Positions 8,689 through 17,579 of a stretch of 64,000 bases of DNA are shown here, one piece after another. Each line of letters starts with the position of its first letter. Position 1 is the stretch's first letter. The stretch is taken from positions 744,001-808,000 of the forward strand of contig CAVZBR010000001.1 in assembly GCA_963773585.1 (NCBI GenBank). Reading direction: 5' to 3'. The DNA comes from CAVXJN01 sp963773585. Lineage in GTDB: Bacteria; Pseudomonadota; Gammaproteobacteria; JASBUN01. The translations under genes and the position numbers were made by a program. Below the pieces are notes generated by a model. The model was not told the DNA's origin and did not search any database. It saw nothing but the letters and a program-made list of their open reading frames with translations.

Positions 8689-10642
8689 TCTGCGCCTGCG
8701 GCGTTACCGGTGGCATGCGTTGGGTCAATGGCGTGGCTTTCCGCCCCATTCGCCTTTCGTAGATCGCGGTATACGCCAGGACATTGCGAAGATACTCGCG
8801 GGTTTCGTTGTACGGGACGGTTTCTACCCAGATATCCGCGGGTACAGTGTCGTGGGCGGGCAGCCAGGTCTCGACGCGGTACGGTCCCGCATTATAGGCG
8901 GCCGTGGCCAGGACGGGGTGATCGCCGAAGCGTTGCAGGATCATGCGCAGGTATTCGGTCCCGTAGCGGATGTTGACATCGGCTTTATACAAATCCGCTA
9001 CCGCGCGCAGCCGATGGTTGACGGCGCGTGCAACGTGCCGTGCCGTGCTGGGCAACAACTGCATCAGCCCGACGGCGCCTCGATGGGAATGTGCGTCCGT
9101 ATTGAACGCACTCTCGCGGCGGATCACAGCGTAAGTCCAGGCATCGTTGATACCCACCGCCTGCGAGCGCGTTTTCACCGTCTGCAAGTAGGGCAACGGA
9201 AAACGCAGGTCGAGGTCGTCCCAGTAGCCGGCGCGGCTGACGGTCAATATTGCCCGGTCATGCCAGCCCCAGTCGTGCGCCAAGGTCGCGGCCAACTCCA
9301 ATTCACGGTCGTTGAAGTGCTGCATCGCCGCGTACCATTCGCGGCGAGCGTCCAGCTTGCGATCCAGTACCAACAGCTCGTGCGCGCGCTGCATCGCCGG
9401 GCGCGTCGCGAAGCGACGCAGATCGGTCTGCGAGAATTGCAGCGGTTTGTTATCGAGAGAGTAGGGGATCTGCATGCGATCGGCGGCAAGAAAGCCTTCG
9501 TAGCTCCGCGACTGGGCGATCTCCTTATACAAGCGGTCGGCTGCCGGTTCTTTGCCGCTCGCTTCCAGGGCGCGTGCTCGCCAATACTTCCATCGGTCCT
9601 CGATTTGCTCGGCCGGCGTGAGCTGATCGATCCAATGCAACACGGCGCTCCAATCCTGTTGCGCCAAGGCTGCGCGTACACGCCAATAGCGCACATACCG
9701 ATCGCTGCTGTCGGCCGGAATTTTGGCGAACCAGTCCAGAGCCGCGGCGTCGCCGGCATAGGCGTACGACAGCGCAATCCTTCGCTGCAAGTGATGCCGT
9801 TGATCGGCGTCGAAGGCGAATCGTTGCACTAGCTGTGACCACAATGCCGCAGCTTTTTCCGGGTCCCGGCGCGCCAGTCGGGCCGTAACGTTGAAGGCGA
9901 TTTCGCGCGTCCGTCCAGCGGCATCGTGCAAATCGGCATCGGCAATATTTTCCGGATTGCGGTACAGCTCGTACCATGTTTCCAGCAGCGGTCGTTGCGC
10001 CTGAGGGAGGTAGCGGCGCAGATAGCGGGCAAGGCCGACATTGCCTTCGGCCATCGCCAGGCTGATTCGCTGCCAGGCCAAGTCGGTGCTGATTCCGCCG
10101 CTGCCTGCCCATGCGTTCAGGGCATGGTCGCAACTGTCGGGAAGGGAAAACCCGTGCAACCACAGATCCTCGATTCCCTGCAATGCTTGTTTCCGGCGAT
10201 GGAGTTCGAGCAACGCATGACGACGCTTGCAGTTGTCGTCGAGCGAATCGTTGGCCCGTGCATGATCGACGTACGCTTGCCACTTTCTGTTTTGATACAG
10301 GTAAGACAACCAGGCCTGCTTCAGCCGCGGGGCTAGGGGCGTGTTCGCATAATCGTGCAGGAAACTTTTGATTTCGGTGGAGGGGTTTGTGGCGAGCCGC
10401 TTGCGCAGATCGTCGTAAACCAAATAAGGGTAGAGCGGGTAGTTTCGAAGCGAGCGTAGCAAGGATTCATAGACCGCGCGGTCGCCGCGATCCAGTGCCT
10501 GTTCCGCGGCGACGAATTGGTAGCGCGCGCCGGCGAGATGGTCGTCGGCTTGGGCCGGCAACACCGGCAGCACCAACCACAAGGCGATCAGACGAGGGAT
10601 CCACTTGCGGCAAAGTTCGAAGGACTCGAGGACCGCAGGCAT
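8681..10642 (-). CDS. slt: Soluble lytic murein transglycosylase (Slt70 family)
   Basis: A periplasmic enzyme of about 653 residues that cleaves peptidoglycan glycan strands to form 1,6-anhydro ends. It has a signal peptide (WIPRLIALWLVLPVLPAQA), a long alpha-superhelical U and L domain, and a C-terminal goose-lysozyme-like SLT domain containing RRESAFNTDAHS (catalytic Glu in the ES pair) and GAVGLMQLLPSTAR. Length and domain order match E. coli Slt70. ATG 10642 is preferred over the in-frame TTG at 10660; neither has a strong ribosome site. The 3' end overlaps the SpeE-like gene by 8 bases. Confidence 0.88.
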   Translation of the reverse strand: MPAVLESFELCRKWIPRLIALWLVLPVLPAQADDHLAGARYQFVAAEQALDRGDRAVYESLLRSLRNYPLYPYLVYDDLRKRLATNPSTEIKSFLHDYANTPLAPRLKQAWLSYLYQNRKWQAYVDHARANDSLDDNCKRRHALLELHRRKQALQGIEDLWLHGFSLPDSCDHALNAWAGSGGISTDLAWQRISLAMAEGNVGLARYLRRYLPQAQRPLLETWYELYRNPENIADADLHDAAGRTREIAFNVTARLARRDPEKAAALWSQLVQRFAFDADQRHHLQRRIALSYAYAGDAAALDWFAKIPADSSDRYVRYWRVRAALAQQDWSAVLHWIDQLTPAEQIEDRWKYWRARALEASGKEPAADRLYKEIAQSRSYEGFLAADRMQIPYSLDNKPLQFSQTDLRRFATRPAMQRAHELLVLDRKLDARREWYAAMQHFNDRELELAATLAHDWGWHDRAILTVSRAGYWDDLDLRFPLPYLQTVKTRSQAVGINDAWTYAVIRRESAFNTDAHSHRGAVGLMQLLPSTARHVARAVNHRLRAVADLYKADVNIRYGTEYLRMILQRFGDHPVLATAAYNAGPYRVETWLPAHDTVPADIWVETVPYNETREYLRNVLAYTAIYERRMGRKATPLTQRMPPVTPQAQNE

Positions 10643-10784
10643 ATGAGAGTTCACATCCAATGATTGTTGGTGTATGCGCCAGTATGCGCACTTGGCGGAA
10701 GGGGTTCAACCGGCACTTTGTCCGGGTGTTTGCTTCCGTTATGATTGCCCGCTGCCGAGTCAATATCCAGGCCGACCATCGTTC

Positions 10785-11420
10785 ATGGAATCGATCGCTC
10801 GAATCCCGCAAATGTTGCTTACCTCGTTGCATGACATGCCATGGCTCTGGGCATCGGGCGGCGTGCTGGCGCTCGTATTGCTAGCAGTCGTATTGCGCTA
10901 CCGGCGAACTCGGCAAGCCCGCAGGTTGCGACGCGCGATACGGGCTTTGGGCACCAAGATGATGGCCGAAGTATTGGTGCCGGATTCGGTTGAAGGTCGC
11001 ATCCACGCGGACTTTCTGGTGCTCAGCGGCACGCGCATCCTGGTCATCGACGTCAAGGACTACCGTGGCATGCTGTTCGGCGGCCAGAAAACGGACATCT
11101 GGACGCAGGTCGTCGACGGGCGTAGTTATAAGTTTGATAATCCGCTTTATCGCAATCGAGCCCGCGAAGCGGCGGTGCGCGCTTTGGTGCCTGAGGCGGA
11201 TGTGCAGGGCGTGGTGGTGTTCACGGACGCCGGCCGATTTCCGAGGCAGCGTCCTGCAGGGGTGTTCATGTTGGCAGGATTGGCGGCGGAACTGGCGGCG
11301 AGCGATGTCCCGGTACCGCCCAATTTGCAGGCCAGTTGGGAGCGCCTCGAGCAACGCGTTACGCGGTCGGCCGAGTACTCGACCCGGCGCGCGCGAACTC
11401 GGATCGGAAGCGAGGCGTAG
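10785..11420 (+). CDS. NERD-domain membrane-anchored protein
   Basis: A protein of 211 residues. Residues about 17-38 form one membrane helix (ASGGVLALVLLAVVLRYRR). The following region has the nuclease-related (NERD) pattern: ADFLVLSGTRILVIDVKDYRGMLFGG, where the Asp and the V-x-D/E-x-K-like core (IDVKDY) correspond to the predicted active site. NERD domains are predicted nucleic-acid enzymes related to Mrr-like endonucleases, but few have been tested. ATG 10785 is chosen because the upstream extension lacks protein-like character. It is convergent with the next small gene, the stops being 4 bases apart. Confidence 0.7.
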   Translation: MESIARIPQMLLTSLHDMPWLWASGGVLALVLLAVVLRYRRTRQARRLRRAIRALGTKMMAEVLVPDSVEGRIHADFLVLSGTRILVIDVKDYRGMLFGGQKTDIWTQVVDGRSYKFDNPLYRNRAREAAVRALVPEADVQGVVVFTDAGRFPRQRPAGVFMLAGLAAELAASDVPVPPNLQASWERLEQRVTRSAEYSTRRARTRIGSEA

Positions 11421-11424
11421 CCGG

Positions 11425-11769
11425 TCAGCCGAACTCCATCCGACCGCGTCGAAGGCGCTTGTATTTGCGCAGCATAATTATGGTTTTGCAGATGGTCGGA
11501 GGGTCGATCCGTGCGACACGCAAGCCGACCTTCACGGTTACAACGCCTTCTGCACTCGCGCCCTGGGAATTGACTTCAATGAAGGGGCGCTTTTGCTCCG
11601 ATGCCGCGCCGCTGCGTTCATCGACCAGGCTCACGATGGTCGCCAGCCAGCGCACCGGCCGCTGTTCGAATATACCTTCGAACTCTACCGTCGCCTGGCA
11701 GGTATTCGATTGCGGGTGCAGCCGGTAACTGAAGTCTCGGCAGCGTTGTTGGCTAGGCGGGTCCGGCAT
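11425..11769 (-). CDS. Conserved-looking small hypothetical protein
   Basis: A protein of 114 residues. I do not recognise a named family. The sequence behaves like a real globular protein: alternating hydrophobic residues in ATVEFEGIFEQRPVRWLATI, acidic residues in the middle, and a basic tail (LRKYKRLRRGRMEFG). The frame stays open further upstream to 12150, but the extra residues are rich in Cys, Arg and Ser and look like non-coding translation, so ATG 11769 is used. No ribosome site is evident. It sits between the NERD gene (convergent) and the DUF2835 gene (divergent). Confidence 0.5.
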   Translation of the reverse strand: MPDPPSQQRCRDFSYRLHPQSNTCQATVEFEGIFEQRPVRWLATIVSLVDERSGAASEQKRPFIEVNSQGASAEGVVTVKVGLRVARIDPPTICKTIIMLRKYKRLRRGRMEFG

Positions 11770-11876
11770 GTGGTTCGCTATGCGCGGTCGGTTGCGGACC
11801 CACGCCCGGCAACAGTAATGTAGGAAGCGGTGAATGCACGCTTGCAGTATAAACGACGCTCCGGGCTCCGAGCAGC

Positions 11877-12110
11877 ATGAATCAGTCCTACACTGAGCTG
11901 TGCTTCCGGCTCGACTTGTCCAGTCAGCAATATGTGGCGTACTACGCCGGGCAGGCGCGTTCGATTCAGGCGCTGAGCACGAATGGTCGGCGCGTGCGCT
12001 TTCCGGCCAGCATTTTACGTCCTTACGTGCGGCCGGACGGAGTGCACGGGCTGTTTGCGCTGCGAATCGATGCCAATCGAATATTGGACGTGCGGCGCCT
12101 CGATGCCTGA
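11877..12110 (+). CDS. DUF2835 family protein
   Basis: A small protein of 77 residues with the DUF2835 pattern: an N-terminal strand and helix (FRLDLSSQQYVAYYAGQAR), a central RRVRFPASILRPYV segment, then DGVHGLFALRID. The family is found in gammaproteobacteria and has no known function; the size fits a complete member. It is followed 30 bases later by another small gene in the same direction and may be co-transcribed with it. Confidence 0.75.
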   Translation: MNQSYTELCFRLDLSSQQYVAYYAGQARSIQALSTNGRRVRFPASILRPYVRPDGVHGLFALRIDANRILDVRRLDA

Positions 12111-12140
12111 TGGAGGCGCAGGCGCGGAGGAAACGGAATC

Positions 12141-12494
12141 GTGAAGGCACCCAATATCACGACTGCGATACCCAAGCGGCGTTATGTGATCGGTGAGTTC
12201 AACAGCGTGCTATTGGCGGAGATTGAATCAACCGACCCAAACCGCTATCAGTACGTGTTCGCGGCTGTGCGGGAAGGCGACAAAGCCCCGCTGATGTACG
12301 TGATCTGTGAGCGTGCATCGCGAGCGCAGCGCGACCAGGGCTCCCACAGGCTGCGGGTATTGACCGGTAACGCGGAGAAGGATTTGGGCGTCTCCGATCG
12401 CTGGCGTGACGAAGAGGCATTTGCCGACGAGGCGCTCGATATTGTACGCAAAACCCTGATGCTCACCGATGAGCCCGTCGCGCGAGTGATGTGA
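12141..12494 (+). CDS. Hypothetical protein
   Basis: A protein of 117 residues that I do not recognise. It starts at GTG 12141 with an AGGAAACGGA-type ribosome site about 5-10 bases upstream. The composition is that of a soluble mixed alpha/beta protein (YQYVFAAVREGDKAPLMYVICER). Its stop codon TGA overlaps the start region of the following thioredoxin-like gene (GTG 12491, ATG 12497), which points to translational coupling and a shared transcript. No membrane segment or known motif is visible. Confidence 0.6.
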   Translation: MKAPNITTAIPKRRYVIGEFNSVLLAEIESTDPNRYQYVFAAVREGDKAPLMYVICERASRAQRDQGSHRLRVLTGNAEKDLGVSDRWRDEEAFADEALDIVRKTLMLTDEPVARVM

Positions 12495-12496
12495 CA

Positions 12497-13570
12497 ATGA
12501 TGCAGGCAATGCGGAGCCGGGAGCCGCGCCGGTTGAAAGCGTTCGCGGTAATTCTCGATTTGCTTCTGCTGTCCGCACTGTTGCTTCCGCTGTCCGGGCA
12601 CGGCGCGGACGATATTCTGCAACCGGGTTTCGATGACAGTCCCTTGAAGAAACCGGTAAAGATCCCGGCGTGGTTCAAGGTGAGTTTTCTCGATGTGCGC
12701 GACGACGTCAAAGATGTCGCCGACGAAGGCAAGCGTGGCCTCATCATTTATTTCGGCCAAGAGTACTGCCCGTATTGCAAGGCACTGCTGGAACGGGATT
12801 TCGGCCAGGCAGACATCAAAACCTACACGCAGCGTCATTTCGACATCATTGCCATCGACACCCGCGGCAGTCGTTTGGTCACTGGCCTGGACGGCAAGGT
12901 GCTGCCGGAACGCGATTATGCAGCCAAATACGAAGCCCAGCTGACGCCGACTCTGGTGTTCTTCGATCCCGAGGGCAAACAGGTATTGCGCTTGGTTGGC
13001 TACCATCCGCCGTACGAGTTGAGAGCCGCTTTGGAGTTCGTAGCCGACGCCCATTACCGGCAAGAGAGTTTTCCACACTATCTCGCCCGCGGCGAACCGG
13101 CGCTGCACGGCGAGGGTGAACTCAACCACGAGTCTTTTTTTTCCCCACCTCCCTACGCTTTGGACCGTTCCGAAATTGCTGCCCAGCAGCCATTGCTGGT
13201 GGTTTTCGAGCAGCCGGAATGTCATGCCTGCGATGTATTGCACGCCGGGCCGTTCAACAACGACCAAACCCGCGAATTGCTGCGCAAGTTCGACGTGATA
13301 CAACTCAACCGGCTCGCACCGACGCCGGTGATTACCCCAGGAGGGCAGCGCACTACGGCACAGAAATGGGCCAAAGCGCTGGGTCTCTACTACGCGCCGA
13401 CCCTGGTCTTCTACGATCTGCGCGGCAAGGAGATCATTCGCGTGTCATCGGTGGTGCACTTCAACCGCCTGCGTGGCGTACTCCGCTATGTCCTCGAAAA
13501 GGGGTATCTGAAGTACAAAAACTATCAGGATTGGCGGGAACACAGCCCCTTGGGTGCCGCTGCTTCGTGA
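12497..13570 (+). CDS. Periplasmic tandem thioredoxin-fold protein
   Basis: A protein of about 357 residues with an N-terminal signal or anchor (residues 13-37, LLLLSALLLPLSG) and two thioredoxin-like domains. The first has a CPYC active site at residues 91-94, followed by the cis-Pro element (LTPTLVFFD), as in DsbC/DsbG- and SoxW-like proteins. The second has CHAC at about residues 242-245 and its own cis-Pro (APTLVFYD). Two intact CxxC sites on one chain suggest thiol-disulfide exchange in the periplasm, possibly an electron relay or isomerase. The start is ATG 12497 (GTG 12491 is possible). It overlaps or abuts the upstream gene. Substrates are unknown. Confidence 0.7.
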   Translation: MMQAMRSREPRRLKAFAVILDLLLLSALLLPLSGHGADDILQPGFDDSPLKKPVKIPAWFKVSFLDVRDDVKDVADEGKRGLIIYFGQEYCPYCKALLERDFGQADIKTYTQRHFDIIAIDTRGSRLVTGLDGKVLPERDYAAKYEAQLTPTLVFFDPEGKQVLRLVGYHPPYELRAALEFVADAHYRQESFPHYLARGEPALHGEGELNHESFFSPPPYALDRSEIAAQQPLLVVFEQPECHACDVLHAGPFNNDQTRELLRKFDVIQLNRLAPTPVITPGGQRTTAQKWAKALGLYYAPTLVFYDLRGKEIIRVSSVVHFNRLRGVLRYVLEKGYLKYKNYQDWREHSPLGAAAS

Positions 13571-13668
13571 GACCGCTTGCAAACCCTCGGCAGTTACATC
13601 ATATATAACGTGTGGGGTGCCGCGCTGGGACTAGGCGATGCGCCTCGGGTCCAAGCGGTTGCTCAACC

Positions 13669-15867
13669 ATGGTGCGCGTGAAGGAAAAGGACGCCGGTCA
13701 GCTCGGCGTCAACCAATTCGATACCGAAGCCTGGCTGCGGGACATTTGCGCGGGGCGAGCTGAGACCGAGTGCGCGTTGATTCGGGAAGCGGCTCGGGTG
13801 GCCTCCGAAGCGCACCAAGGACAGACCCGCGCCTCCGGCGAACCTTACGTCCGGCACGTATATTCGGTCGCGGAAATCCTCGCAGACCTCGCCCTCGACC
13901 ACGAAACCATTGCCGCTGCGTTGCTTCACGATGTCGTCGAAGACACCAACGTAACCCTGGAACAGTTGCAGAGTCTGTTCGGGGATTCGGTAACGCGGTT
14001 GGTGGACGGCGTGACCAAAATGGCGCTCATCCAACAATATCCCGAGCAGAGCACCGCTTCGCGCCGGGAGTGGTCGAACGCCGAAAGCTTGCGCAAGATG
14101 CTGCTGGCGATGGTCGACGACGTGCGGGTGGTGCTGATCAAGCTGGCCGATCGCCTGCACAACATGCGCACGCTTTCCCACCTGAGCGAGGAACGTCAGC
14201 GCCGCATTGCACGGGAGACGCTGGACATATTCGCGCCGCTGGCCAATCGGCTCGGCATCTGGCAATTGAAGTGGGAATTGGAGGACCTCGCGCTGCGTTA
14301 CCTGGAGCCGGCGTCCTACAAGCGCATTGCGCTGTTATTGGACGAACGGCGCGTCGATCGTGCCCGTTATATCGAGCACGTGGTAGCGGTACTGCAGCAG
14401 GAACTTGCTGAGGCGGGTATCCGCGCCGAAGTTACCGGCCGACCCAAGCACATCTACAGCATCTGGAAAAAAATGCAGCGTAAGGGCGTCGACTTCGAAG
14501 ACATTTTCGATGTTCGCGCAGTGCGCGTATTCGTCTACAGCCTTGCCGACTGCTACGGCGCTCTCGGCGTAGTACACACCTTGTGGCAGCATATTCCCAA
14601 GGAGTTCGACGATTACATTGCCACGCCTAAAGAAAACCAGTACCAGTCTCTGCACACCGCCGTGGTGGGGCCCGAAGGGCGCAACCTGGAGGTGCAGATC
14701 CGCACCCACGAGATGCATGCACATGCGGAACTCGGCGTCGCGGCCCATTGGCGCTACAAGGAAGGCGCGCGTTTCGATGCCGGTTTTGAGCAGAAGATCG
14801 CCTGGCTGCGCCAGATTCTGGAGTGGAAGGAAGAGGAGGCCAGTGCGGGCGAGTTTCTCGATCGTTTCAAAGGCGAAGTGTTCGAAGAACGGGTCTACGT
14901 GCTCACCCCCATGGGCAACGTCGTAGACCTGCCCGCCGGGGCGACGCCGTTGGATTTTGCCTACCACATCCACACGGATGTCGGTCATCGCTGCCGGGGT
15001 GCAAAAGTCAACGGCAGTATCGTGCCTTTGACCTATGAACTGAAAAGCGGCGAGCAGGTGGAGATTCTCACCACCCGCACCGGCACCCCCAGCCGCGACT
15101 GGCTCAATCCGCATCTGGGTTATCTGAAAAGTTCCCGAGCCCGCGCCAAGGCCCGTAGCTGGTTCAAACAGCAGGATCTGGACAAGAACACCGCAGCCGG
15201 CCGCACTACCCTGGAGCGCGAGTTGCACCGTTTGGGCGTGGTCGACTTGAATTTCGAACGCTTGGCGCGGCGTTTCCGCTTCGAACGTCTGGATGATTTC
15301 CTCGCCGCCATTGGCCGCGGCGAAATCACATCCAATCAGATCGCCGCCGAAGCCCAGGAACAAGCTCCGGCGCCGGCCAAGGACAAGGTGCGGCCCGCCC
15401 GGGTACGGCGTGAGGGACTGCCGGGCGACGTCAAGATCCAGGGCGTCGGCAATCTACTGACCCACATTGCCCGCTGCTGTAAGCCCGTGCCGCAGGATTC
15501 GATCCTGGGCTACATCACCCGTGGCCATGGCGTCACCATTCACCGCAGCGACTGTCCAAACATTCTGCGCATGCAAAATCACGCGCGTGAGCGGTTGATC
15601 GAGGTGTCGTGGGGCGGCACGCCGGAGTCGGTCTACACCGTTGATGTGCAGGTCGTCGCCTACGATCGGCAGGGGCTGCTGCGCGACGTGACCTCGATAT
15701 TGTCGAACGAAAAGATCAATGTCATCGCGTTCAACACGGTCACTGACAAGGCCAATTTGGCGCATATGCGCTTGTCGATGGAGATCAGCGATCTGCGCCA
15801 ACTGAGTCGGTTGCTCGACAAGATCGGACAGTTGCCCAACGTGATCGAGGCGCGCCGCAACGGTTGA
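13669..15867 (+). CDS. relA: RelA-type (p)ppGpp synthetase with intact HD hydrolase motif
   Basis: A protein of 732 residues, full length for RelA/SpoT enzymes: HD domain (about 40-200), synthetase domain (about 240-360), TGS domain (starting near VYVLTPMGNVVDLPAG), a zinc-finger/helical region (HIARCCKPVPQD) and a C-terminal ACT domain. The N-terminus MVRVKEKD resembles RelA (MVAV/MVQV), supporting ATG 13669. The synthetase carries EFDD (312-315), the acidic motif of monofunctional RelA, yet the HD domain retains H63, H87-D88, E91-D92 and D161-R162, the metal-binding and catalytic set of ppGpp hydrolases, which classical RelA has lost. Whether it hydrolyses ppGpp is open. It is followed by two tRNA genes on the opposite strand. 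Confidence 0.88.
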   Translation: MVRVKEKDAGQLGVNQFDTEAWLRDICAGRAETECALIREAARVASEAHQGQTRASGEPYVRHVYSVAEILADLALDHETIAAALLHDVVEDTNVTLEQLQSLFGDSVTRLVDGVTKMALIQQYPEQSTASRREWSNAESLRKMLLAMVDDVRVVLIKLADRLHNMRTLSHLSEERQRRIARETLDIFAPLANRLGIWQLKWELEDLALRYLEPASYKRIALLLDERRVDRARYIEHVVAVLQQELAEAGIRAEVTGRPKHIYSIWKKMQRKGVDFEDIFDVRAVRVFVYSLADCYGALGVVHTLWQHIPKEFDDYIATPKENQYQSLHTAVVGPEGRNLEVQIRTHEMHAHAELGVAAHWRYKEGARFDAGFEQKIAWLRQILEWKEEEASAGEFLDRFKGEVFEERVYVLTPMGNVVDLPAGATPLDFAYHIHTDVGHRCRGAKVNGSIVPLTYELKSGEQVEILTTRTGTPSRDWLNPHLGYLKSSRARAKARSWFKQQDLDKNTAAGRTTLERELHRLGVVDLNFERLARRFRFERLDDFLAAIGRGEITSNQIAAEAQEQAPAPAKDKVRPARVRREGLPGDVKIQGVGNLLTHIARCCKPVPQDSILGYITRGHGVTIHRSDCPNILRMQNHARERLIEVSWGGTPESVYTVDVQVVAYDRQGLLRDVTSILSNEKINVIAFNTVTDKANLAHMRLSMEISDLRQLSRLLDKIGQLPNVIEARRNG

Positions 15868-15877
15868 CCCGAAGACG

Positions 15878-15954
15878 TGGTGCCCTTGGCAGGATTCGAA
15901 CCTGCGACCTACCGCTTAGGAGGCGATTGCTCTATCCAGCTGAGCTACAAGGGC
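15878..15954 (-). tRNA. tRNA-Arg (anticodon CCT)
   Basis: A 77-nt gene including encoded CCA. The acceptor stem GCCCTTG pairs with CAAGGGC; the D arm is GCTC...GAGC; the anticodon loop CTCCTAA gives CCT (reads AGG); the T arm is GCAGG-TTCGAAT-CCTGC. It is transcribed toward the relA 3' end, 10 bases from the relA stop. Confidence 0.95.
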
Positions 15955-15970
15955 CGGGTGATCGATTATC

Positions 15971-15996
15971 AAAGAAAAGCGGGCGCGGACGCCCGC
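15971..15996 (-). terminator. Intrinsic terminator between the two tRNA genes
   Basis: Minus strand: a perfect 7-bp stem GCGGGCG/CGCCCGC with a TCCG loop, followed directly by TTTTCTTT. It lies after tRNA-Ala and 16 bases before tRNA-Arg, so tRNA-Arg would depend on read-through or on a promoter overlapping this element. Confidence 0.75.
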
Positions 15997-16007
15997 GGCG
16001 GGGAATT

Positions 16008-16083
<76 letters not shown>

Positions 16084-16154
16084 GTAAGTCTGCCGAATCC
16101 GTCAGCAGCGCTCTATTCTAACACCCCGATCCCGGGCGTCGCCATCCGCTGCCG

Positions 16155-16856
16155 CTAATCGCGCGGCTGTTTGCGGATCAATTCCCTTTGCAAGTCGGCG
16201 ACCAGACGCGACAACGCCTTGCGCCGCTGCGGCTGCAGTTCCACGAACCGGCCGCCGATGCGTACACGCGCTTGATCCTGGGTGGCACTGCAGTGGCGCA
16301 CTTCGAGTTTGCAGCCTACCTGGCGGCCGTCCGGCAGCCGCATTTGGCAGGGTACGATCTCGCCGGGGCGCAAGCTGACGGATTGGCTGAATTCGACGCC
16401 GATGCCACCCTCGGACAAATCGAGAATGCGGCCCCGCAGCGAACGACCTTCGCCGCGCTCGAAGATCGCGGCAATGGGGGCGGTCATGCTGACTTTGACC
16501 CGGAAGCTGGTGCGCCGTTGCACGTACAGCACTTCTTTGGGGAAAGGCAGTCGATAATAGGCAATGCCGGACGAGTCGCCGATTTCCTCCAGATCACTGC
16601 TGAAGCGGGTTTCGATACCTTGGACCGCGGCACTGGCGTTCAGGCGTCGTACCTCGATCAAACGTTCGTGGCCCCGGCGCGGATTGAGCTCATCCAGGAT
16701 CAAGAAATCCTGTGCCAGGTCCAGGCGCAATATGGCGCTGTTGTAGCTACTGCGAAATCCCGGCAGGGTCACGCGCAGCAGCGCGCGCTGGTCCGCGATC
16801 CGGCGCAGCAGGCTGGCAATAATTTGCGGGTCGCGGATGGTGTCGCCTTGGGCCAA
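16155..16856 (-). CDS. ycgR: Flagellar brake protein YcgR (c-di-GMP receptor)
   Basis: A protein of 233 residues with an N-terminal YcgR domain and a C-terminal PilZ domain. PilZ binding residues are present: RTSFR (RxxxR) at about residues 115-119 and DLSEGGIG (DxSxxG) near 147. When c-di-GMP is bound, YcgR-type proteins act at the flagellar motor (FliG/FliM/MotA) to slow or bias rotation. The start is TTG 16856, supported by TGAGGT about 8 bases upstream; no ATG near the N-terminus fits better. It lies downstream of flgN on the same strand, 232 bases away, and probably has its own promoter. Confidence 0.85.
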   Translation of the reverse strand: MAQGDTIRDPQIIASLLRRIADQRALLRVTLPGFRSSYNSAILRLDLAQDFLILDELNPRRGHERLIEVRRLNASAAVQGIETRFSSDLEEIGDSSGIAYYRLPFPKEVLYVQRRTSFRVKVSMTAPIAAIFERGEGRSLRGRILDLSEGGIGVEFSQSVSLRPGEIVPCQMRLPDGRQVGCKLEVRHCSATQDQARVRIGGRFVELQPQRRKALSRLVADLQRELIRKQPRD

Positions 16857-16998
16857 CGGGATTTACCTCACTAACGAACGGCTCGCGGCCGGTCCTAACC
16901 AATACGCATTCGGGCGCGGTCAGCTCCTGATGGTGGTTGTCGGCAGCAGCAGGTAAATGGTTGAGCGAATATGGCACGCTGACGCAGCGCAGGGCGCC

Positions 16999-17025
16999 TT
17001 ATCGAAGAAGGGGATTGGAGATTGA
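16999..17025 (-). promoter_or_regulatory. Candidate sigma-28 (FliA) promoter of ycgR
   Basis: Minus strand TCAA, 15 bases, TTCGATAA, against the consensus TAAA-N15-GCCGATAA, located 143 bases upstream of ycgR in the 232-base flgN-ycgR gap. A second, weaker GCCGACAA with TCAA 16 bases upstream lies closer to the gene (around 16937). ycgR is a sigma-28 gene in enterics. Confidence 0.45.
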
Positions 17026-17088
17026 TCCGTATTCGGTCGGGTGCTGGCCGGCGTTGCGACCGGTCGCCCGCATTGCGCGATAGCCTGA

Positions 17089-17565
17089 TCAGGCCTTTGC
17101 CAATACGCGGCTGAATGCGGCGGCCTGGCTTTCACCGCTGGCACCATAGGTGACGGTTTGCGACGATTGTCCGTGGAGCGCCGCCAGTGCCTGGCGCAAA
17201 TGTTGTCGGCTCAACTCCACCACTGCGCCGTTGCTCAGGTTGGCGTCGCGACATTGCCCGGTGATTTCCAGCAGACTCGCCCAGCGTTTGCGCAACCGGC
17301 CGCCGTGGTCGAAGCGGCTGATGAACGTTTCCAAACCGCCGCGGGATGCGGGGCAGCCACTGCTCTGCAACAACGCACAGCGCTGGTTGTGCAGGCTTTC
17401 CATGCGACTGACCAAGCCTTGCTTACGTTGCGCCGCCTGTTCCAGTGCGTCCGGATCCCGCCCCAGCGCTTGGGTCTCGTCCCGCAGCGTCTCGAACAGC
17501 GTTCGCGCCGTTTCGATCTCCTGGTCCATCAATTTCGCCAACTGCGGTCCCGGGTGCGTGCTCAT
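17089..17565 (-). CDS. flgN: FlgN, hook-filament junction chaperone
   Basis: A protein of 158 residues, all-helical in character with heptad-like segments, the usual size for FlgN. FlgN is a cytosolic export chaperone that binds FlgK and FlgL and delivers them to the flagellar export gate. Identity rests on the helical pattern (DQEIETARTLFETLRDETQA), weak family resemblance and position 14 bases downstream of flgM, the canonical flgM-flgN arrangement. Its clients flgK and flgL are at 29.5-32.4 kb in this window. Confidence 0.8.
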   Translation of the reverse strand: MSTHPGPQLAKLMDQEIETARTLFETLRDETQALGRDPDALEQAAQRKQGLVSRMESLHNQRCALLQSSGCPASRGGLETFISRFDHGGRLRKRWASLLEITGQCRDANLSNGAVVELSRQHLRQALAALHGQSSQTVTYGASGESQAAAFSRVLAKA

Positions 17566-17579
17566 GAGCGTTGCCGTTC

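Noticed and set aside
11770..12150. N-terminal extension of the 11425-11769 gene
   Set aside because: The added residues are rich in Cys, Arg and Ser and overlap the DUF2835 gene on the other strand; ATG 11769 gives a protein-like sequence.
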